This document shows positions 1 through 8,391 of a stretch of DNA of 8,391 bases, piece by piece (the stretch's first letter is position 1; each line of letters begins with the position of its first letter). The position numbers and the translations under genes were made by a program. This stretch comes from CAIWCD01 sp043782365 (GTDB lineage: Bacteria; Myxococcota; Myxococcia; Myxococcales; 40CM-4-68-19), in NCBI GenBank assembly GCA_043782365.1, contig JAYWAO010000565.1, positions 1 to 8,391 on the forward strand, written 5' to 3'. The notes beneath the pieces were generated by a model, which was not told the DNA's origin, did not search any database, and saw nothing but the letters and a program-made list of their open reading frames with translations.

Positions 1-53
1 GCGCGGTGCGCGCGTCGCCCGAGCAGCCCTTCGCCCGCTCCATCGATTGGCTG

Positions 54-104
54 CCCAGGAGCCGACAATTCTGGGATGGTACGCAATCGTCCCCAGGAGC
101 CGAC
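54..104 (+). repeat. 13-bp direct repeat upstream of the kinase start
   Basis: CCCAGGAGCCGAC occurs perfectly at 54-66 and again at 92-104, 38 bases apart. The intervening segment is less GC-rich than its surroundings and in the kinase frame uses many A/T-ending codons, consistent with untranslated leader. Each copy contains AGGAG. The repeat may be a binding site for a regulator or a small local duplication; I cannot distinguish these. I found no convincing -35/-10 pair in bases 1-110. Confidence 0.5.
95..99 (+). promoter_or_regulatory. Candidate ribosome binding site of the kinase gene
   Basis: AGGAG lies 11 bases before ATG 111, somewhat far but usable. It supports ATG 111 over the in-frame GTG at 6, which has only five bases of visible upstream sequence. 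The site is inside the second copy of a 13-bp direct repeat. Confidence 0.45.
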
Positions 105-110
105 CGCCCC

Positions 111-3943
<3,833 letters not shown>

Positions 3944-3947
<4 letters not shown>

Positions 3948-4921
3948 GCCACGCAGTCGTCATGCACCAAGCCGGCGGACCCGAAGTGCTCAGGTGGGAG
4001 GAGCGCACCCCGGGCGCGCCCGGCCCCGGCGAGGTGCGGCTGCGGCACTCCGCGGTCGGGGTGAACTTCATCGACGTCTACAACCGCACCGGCCTCTACC
4101 CGGTGCCGCTGCCCGCGGTGCTCGGCCAGGAGGCGGCGGGCGTGGTGCTGGAGGCGGGCCCGGGCGTGGCGCTGGGCGTGGGCGCGCGGGTGGCCTACGC
4201 GGGCGTGCTCGGCGCCTACGCCGAGGAGCGGCTGATCGCCGCCGAGCGGCTGGTCGAGTTACCGGATTCGGTAACCGACATCGACGCCGCCGCCGCGCTG
4301 CTCAAGGGCCTCACCGCCGACATGCTGCTCAAGCGCGTCCACCAGGTGGAGGCGGGGCAGACGGTGCTCTTCACCGCGGCCGCCGGGGGGGTTGGACAGC
4401 TCGCCGTGCGCTGGGCCAAGGCGCTGGGCGCGACGGTGATCGGCACGGTGGGCTCTGAGGCCAAGGTCGCCGCGGCCAGGGCGGCGGGCTGCGACCACGT
4501 GCTGCTCAGCGATGAGGCGGGCACCAAGGTGCTTGCCGCGCGCGTCAAGGACCTCACGGGCGGCAAGGGCGTCCGCGTCGTCTACGAGTCGGTGGGCGGC
4601 CCGCTGCTCGACGCGGCCATCGCCTGCCTCGCGCCGCGAGGGCTGATCGTCACCTTCGGGCAATCCTCGGGGAAGGTGCCGGTGATCGACACCAAGGTGC
4701 TCGCCAACGGCGGGTCGCTCTTCGCGACGCGGCCGTCGATCCGCCACTACTACGCGACCTCCCGCGAGCTCCAGGAAGGCGCCGCCTCGCTCTTCGCCGC
4801 GATGGCGCAGGGCCAGGTGCAGGCCGCGGTGGGCGCGCGCTTCGCGCTGCGCGACGCGGGCCGGGCGCACGAGGCGCTGCAGGGTCGGGGCACCACGGGC
4901 GCGACGGTGCTGCTGCCGTAG
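3944..4921 (+). CDS. qor: NADPH:quinone oxidoreductase, zeta-crystallin type
   Basis: Zinc-independent medium-chain dehydrogenase/reductase predicted to reduce quinones with NADPH in the cytoplasm. The 325-residue product is close to the length of E. coli Qor (327) and follows it along the whole chain: GGPEVL near the start, VGVNFIDVYNRTGLYP 38-53, LGQEAAGVV 60-68, KGLTAD 121-126, the nucleotide-binding AAAGGVGQLA 145-154 with WAKALGATVIGTVGS 157-171, VRVVYESVGG 210-219, and TRPS 262-265. The catalytic zinc ligands of alcohol dehydrogenases are absent, as expected for this branch. The start at ATG 3944 is set by the homologous N-terminus and by AGGAGA ten bases or so upstream. It overlaps the kinase stop in ATGA, which suggests co-transcription and translational coupling. 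The exact substrate cannot be read from sequence. Confidence 0.95.
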
Positions 4922-5020
4922 GTGGCGCCTGCCGCTGCCTCCGCCGAAGCGTTGGCGCAGACGGCGTCGAGCATCCAGCCGCCGGCCTTCTTGCGGCCGT
5001 GCAGCCACGCGCTGCTCGTA

Positions 5021-5037
5021 GGGGCGCCACGCGCCCT
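5021..5037 (+). terminator. GC-rich hairpin downstream of qor (weak terminator candidate)
   Basis: GGGCGC (5022-5027) and GCGCCC (5031-5036) form a perfect six-pair stem with a three-base loop, plus a G-U closing pair. No T-run follows, so it is not a standard intrinsic terminator. It is about 100 bases beyond the qor stop. A second hairpin, GCGC-cc-TCC / GGA-GCGC at 5031-5050, reuses the same bases, so the two are mutually exclusive. Such structures arise readily in GC-rich DNA. Confidence 0.25.
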
Positions 5038-5057
5038 CCGCAGGGAGCGCGGACGCG

Positions 5058-5096
5058 GGCAGCATGACCTTGTTCGGGGGCTGCGAGTCATGCGCC
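5058..5096. repeat. Inverted repeat upstream of glgA
   Basis: GCATGAC (5062-5068) and GTCATGC (5087-5093) are perfect inverted arms around an 18-base spacer. Beyond a single unpaired A at 5061 the stem continues for three pairs, GGC 5058-5060 with GCC 5094-5096. It ends 41 bases before the glgA start codon. It may be an operator for a dimeric regulator or an mRNA hairpin. Arms of this length occur by chance fairly often in a 216-base gap, so the call is tentative. Confidence 0.35.
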
Positions 5097-5137
5097 GGCC
5101 GAGATTTCCCGCCCGCTTCGTGCAAGCATCATTTTCC

Positions 5138-6607
<1,470 letters not shown>

Positions 6608-6634
6608 CCGGAGCCGCCGTGGCGTTGCAGGCAT

Positions 6635-6658
6635 TGGCGCTGGTCACGTCGAGCGCCG
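6635..6658. terminator. Possible bidirectional hairpin between convergent genes
   Basis: GGCGCT (6636-6641) and AGCGCC (6652-6657) form a six-pair stem, extended by one T-G pair, around a ten-base loop. It lies in the 76-base gap between the stops of glgA and the aldo/keto reductase, where a shared terminator would be expected. There is no T-run on either strand, so the call rests mainly on position. Confidence 0.28.
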
Positions 6659-6683
6659 CTGGCGAGAACGAGCACGCTAGAAA

Positions 6684-7784
6684 CTAGGCGCCGAGGTTGG
6701 TCTTCATGATCCGCGCGTGGCGCCCGCCCTGCACGCGCTCGAGCGCATACACTTCTCCGCGCGGCCCGCTGCCCTCCGCGAGCAGGCCCGCGAACGCCGC
6801 GCGGTCCTCCGCGTCGAACCGCACCCGCAGCGCCGCGAGAGTCTCTTCCAGATGCCCGCGGTGCCGCGCGCCCACGATCGCCCCGGCCACCTGCGGCTGG
6901 TCGAGCGTCAAGCGGAGCGAGACCGCGCCGAGCGGCACGCCGTGCTTGCGGCCGAGCCCGCCCAGGACCGCTAGCGCCCGCTGGTGGAACGCCCAGCCCG
7001 CGCCCGGCGTCCTCTCGGGCTCGTCGGCCACGGGCGCGCTGCGGCCCGGCCCGGGCGGGAGGCCGTGCTCCTCGATGATCAGCTTGTACTTGGTGAGCGA
7101 GCGGTTCTCCAGTGGTTCGAACGGCTCGGCGGCCCCCAGCCAGCGCGGCGAGAGGAACCCGCCGGCCAGCGCTCCGTAGCAGAGCAGCTTCACGCCCCGC
7201 GCCGCGCAGAGGGCCGCGAGCGCGCCCGCGGGCCGCTGGTCGAGCACCGAGTATTGCACTTGATTGGAGACCACCGGCACGCCCGCGTCGAGCATCGCCT
7301 GGAGGTGCTGCGCGTCGCAGTTGGTCACCGCGACGTGGCGGATCTTCCCCTCGGCCTGCAGCTGCGTGAGCCACCGCGCCGCCTCGAGCCAGCCCGGCCG
7401 CGCGAAGTCCCACCAGTGGAACTGCACCAGGTCGAGCCGCTCGACGCCCAGCCGCGCGAGCGACCGGTCGATCACCCGCGCGGTGTCCAGACGGGTGAGG
7501 CTACCCAGCTGGCCCAGGTCGGGCACGTACTTGGTGTGCACGTGCACCTCGCCGTCGCGCGTCGGGTGGACAGAGCGCCACTCGAGGAGGAAGGCGCCGA
7601 TCAGCTCCTCGACGCCCGTGTAGATGTCGGCGCAGTCGAAGGTGTCGAGGCCGGCCTCGGCGAAGGCGAACATGTCGGCTACCGCCTGCGCGCGGTCGAT
7701 GGGCCCGTGCCCGCCCGCGAGCTGCCAGCCGCCCTTGAGCAGCCGGCTGATCGAGTATCCAGGCGCGAGCTCGAACCGCTCCAT
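6684..7784 (-). CDS. Aldo/keto reductase
   Basis: Predicted NADPH-dependent carbonyl reductase of the aldo/keto reductase superfamily, a cytosolic (alpha/beta)8 barrel. From ATG 7784 the product has 366 residues. The catalytic tetrad is complete: Asp50 and Tyr55 in FDCADIYTG, Lys85 in HTKYV, and His123 in LVQFHWW. Further family landmarks are KGGWQLAGGHG near the start, NQVQYSVLD 174-182 and the late cofactor-binding stretch AIVGARHRGHLEE 302-314. About 20 Pro/Gly-rich residues at about 242-261 look inserted before the last barrel strands. The start is supported by GGAG five bases upstream and the typical family N-terminus. An alternative TTG at 7811 would add nine residues and overlap the upstream stop as TTGA. 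It lies directly downstream of the small TIGR04076-like gene, probably in one operon. The substrate is unknown; no iron-sulfur motif is present. Confidence 0.93.
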   Translation of the reverse strand: MERFELAPGYSISRLLKGGWQLAGGHGPIDRAQAVADMFAFAEAGLDTFDCADIYTGVEELIGAFLLEWRSVHPTRDGEVHVHTKYVPDLGQLGSLTRLDTARVIDRSLARLGVERLDLVQFHWWDFARPGWLEAARWLTQLQAEGKIRHVAVTNCDAQHLQAMLDAGVPVVSNQVQYSVLDQRPAGALAALCAARGVKLLCYGALAGGFLSPRWLGAAEPFEPLENRSLTKYKLIIEEHGLPPGPGRSAPVADEPERTPGAGWAFHQRALAVLGGLGRKHGVPLGAVSLRLTLDQPQVAGAIVGARHRGHLEETLAALRVRFDAEDRAAFAGLLAEGSGPRGEVYALERVQGGRHARIMKTNLGA

Positions 7785-7789
7785 CGGTG

Positions 7790-7793
7790 CTCC
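7790..7793 (-). promoter_or_regulatory. Ribosome binding site deciding the aldo/keto reductase start
   Basis: On the minus strand GGAG stands five bases before ATG 7784. A rival site, AGGGG at 7819-7823, is seven bases before TTG 7811. The ATG is preferred because it is the stronger start codon and gives the usual N-terminus of the family. Confidence 0.5.
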
Positions 7794-7807
7794 ATTTGGT
7801 GACGCGC

Positions 7808-8167
7808 TCAAGGCTTGTCCCCTGGCGCGCCCGGCGCTTCGCCTTGCGGCACCGTCACGTCCCCGTGGCGGAACTCGCGCGTGCGCAGGCGGGTGACGCG
7901 AAAGCGCCCGCCGCAGTTCGGGTCGGGGCAGGCGAGCACCGCGTCGGTGGTCATCCAGTCGGCTGGGGCGGTGAGGCGCTGCTTGGCGGGCAGGAGCGGG
8001 AGCAGCGCGGCCAGAGGGTAGAGCGGGAAGGTCTGGCCGAAGTGGAGGTTCTCGCCGGAGAGCTCGAACCAGTCGCCGACCTGGTGGTTGCAGACCATCG
8101 GGCGCTCGGACGCCTCGACCTCGACCCGCAGGTCGTAGAGCGTGAAGCGATCGTCGGCTTTGGCCAT
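7808..8167 (-). CDS. Small three-cysteine protein resembling the TIGR04076 family
   Basis: A 119-residue cytosolic-looking protein with no signal peptide or membrane segment. Visible landmarks are FTLYDLRVEV 8-17, Cys26 in CNHQVGDWFELSG 26-38, the hydrophobic YPLAALLPLLPAKQR 50-64, DWMTTD 70-75, and CPDPNC 80-85 with Cys80 and Cys85, followed by FRVTR. From memory this pattern (early Cys with G-D-x-F, LLPAKQR, CPDP) matches proteins named TIGR04076; their function is not established. Cys26, Cys80, Cys85 and His28 could bind a metal, which is inference. The C-terminal 25 residues are polar and Pro-rich. The start at ATG 8167 has an excellent site, GGAGGGAGG, five bases upstream. The TGA stop lies 23 bases before the reductase ATG, so the two genes are very likely co-transcribed and this one is read first. 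Confidence 0.85.
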   Translation of the reverse strand: MAKADDRFTLYDLRVEVEASERPMVCNHQVGDWFELSGENLHFGQTFPLYPLAALLPLLPAKQRLTAPADWMTTDAVLACPDPNCGGRFRVTRLRTREFRHGDVTVPQGEAPGAPGDKP

Positions 8168-8171
8168 GCGA

Positions 8172-8180
8172 TCCTCCCTC
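8172..8180 (-). promoter_or_regulatory. Strong ribosome binding site of the TIGR04076-like gene
   Basis: On the minus strand GGAGGGAGG ends about five bases before ATG 8167. It fixes this start even though the reading frame stays open to the right edge of the window without another ATG, GTG or TTG. Confidence 0.7.
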
Positions 8181-8198
8181 CGCCCCCGCGGCCGGCTA

Positions 8199-8230
8199 CC
8201 ATTTGCACGGAAGCGGCGCGTTGCAAATGG
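8199..8230. promoter_or_regulatory. 9-bp perfect inverted repeat, candidate operator
   Basis: CCATTTGCA (8199-8207) and TGCAAATGG (8222-8230) are perfect inverted arms around a 14-base spacer, more AT-rich than their surroundings. The nearer arm is 31 bases upstream of the start of the small gene, where an operator or promoter is expected. On the minus strand TTGCAA (8221-8226) could be a -35 with a poor -10, AATGGT (8198-8203), 17 bases on. This promoter reading is weak; the repeat itself is certain. Confidence 0.5.
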
Positions 8231-8391
8231 AGAAACTCGGACCCGGGTGCAGATCCCGCGAGTCGGGCTGAAGCCTGTTGGGGTATCGCGGGCAGGAGCC
8301 CCGGCAAATGCGGCTCTTCGCGATCTTCCGTGCCAGGCCGAGGGGCCTTCGTGTGCAGAGGATCCCAGAAGGTCCCAGGGGGTCGGCAGCG
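8231..8391. other. Right-edge non-coding sequence
   Basis: No gene is recognisable here. Minus-strand frames are open to the edge but their translations look like GC-rich noise, and the plus strand offers only a 14-codon frame. A five-pair stem, AGGCC 8335-8339 with GGCCT 8344-8348, is present without a T-run. Probably the upstream flank of the two-gene operon. Confidence 0.4.

Larger units (their letters stand above)
4922..5137. other. Intergenic region between qor and glgA
   Basis: These 216 bases hold no recognisable gene. Open frames on both strands cross the region, but none resembles a known protein, and minus-strand ones simply continue antisense through qor. It contains the overlapping hairpins at 5021-5050, the inverted repeat at 5058-5096 and a comparatively AT-rich stretch at 5121-5140 directly before the glgA start. 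Presumed to hold the glgA promoter, though I could not identify a confident -35/-10 pair. Confidence 0.6.

Noticed and set aside
4922..5137. N-terminal extension of glgA back to 4922 or to ATG 5090
   Set aside because: GlgA homology begins at ATG 5138, the extension is not family-like, and codons just before 5138 often end in A or T unlike the gene body.
6984..7802. 272-codon plus-strand frame opposite the aldo/keto reductase
   Set aside because: Antisense shadow; the reductase tetrad is on the minus strand.
8240..8265. tRNA T-arm-like GGGTGCAGATCCC
   Set aside because: It lacks the conserved TTC of the T-loop and no acceptor, D or anticodon arms fit around it.
8228..8272. 14-codon plus-strand open frame starting in the inverted repeat
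   Set aside because: No ribosome binding site, no recognisable peptide, and expected by chance.
7951..8307. 118-codon minus-strand frame overlapping the TIGR04076-like gene
   Set aside because: Ser/Arg-rich frame-shifted reading with no good start site; the overlapping gene has conserved motifs and a strong ribosome binding site.
8359..8378. Two imperfect 10-base repeats (AGGATCCCAG, AAGGTCCCAG)
   Set aside because: Only 8 of 10 positions match and there are just two copies; not enough to call a repeat array.

Overview
The window is very GC-rich (about 70% by eye) and its coding regions strongly prefer G or C at third codon positions. A very large membrane-anchored Ser/Thr kinase carrying WD40 propellers, next to ordinary metabolic genes, points to a myxobacterium-like (Myxococcota) chromosome. 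This assignment is an inference from style and gene content; no rRNA or other marker is present. I see no mobile element, CRISPR array, tRNA or rRNA.

Left to right: (1) bases 1-110 hold a short leader or the end of unknown upstream sequence, with a 13-bp direct repeat. (2) 111-3947 (+) encodes a Ser/Thr protein kinase of about 1278 residues: a disordered N-terminus with repeated 'ATLAS' motifs, a complete kinase domain with a long Ser/Gln-rich insert in its activation segment, one transmembrane helix, and 14 WD40 repeats that fit two seven-bladed propellers. (3) 3944-4921 (+) is a zeta-crystallin-type NADPH:quinone oxidoreductase (qor), which overlaps the kinase by the four bases ATGA. (4) 4922-5137 is a 216-base gap with several inverted repeats. 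(5) 5138-6607 (+) is glycogen synthase glgA. (6) 6608-6683 is a short convergent gap with a weak hairpin. (7) 6684-7784 (-) is an aldo/keto reductase with a complete catalytic tetrad. (8) 7808-8167 (-) is a small three-cysteine protein resembling the TIGR04076 family, placed just upstream of the reductase in what looks like a two-gene operon. (9) 8168-8391 is the presumed promoter region of that operon and carries a 9-bp perfect inverted repeat.

How the genes fit together: kinase and qor look co-transcribed and translationally coupled, so a signalling kinase and a redox enzyme are probably made together. glgA probably has its own promoter and converges on the aldo/keto reductase operon. Nothing here amounts to a clearly new biological system. 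The points most worth a second look are the expanded low-complexity activation segment of the kinase, the kinase-qor coupling, the N-terminal 'ATLAS' repeats, the pairing of the TIGR04076-like protein with the reductase, and the inverted repeat in front of that operon.
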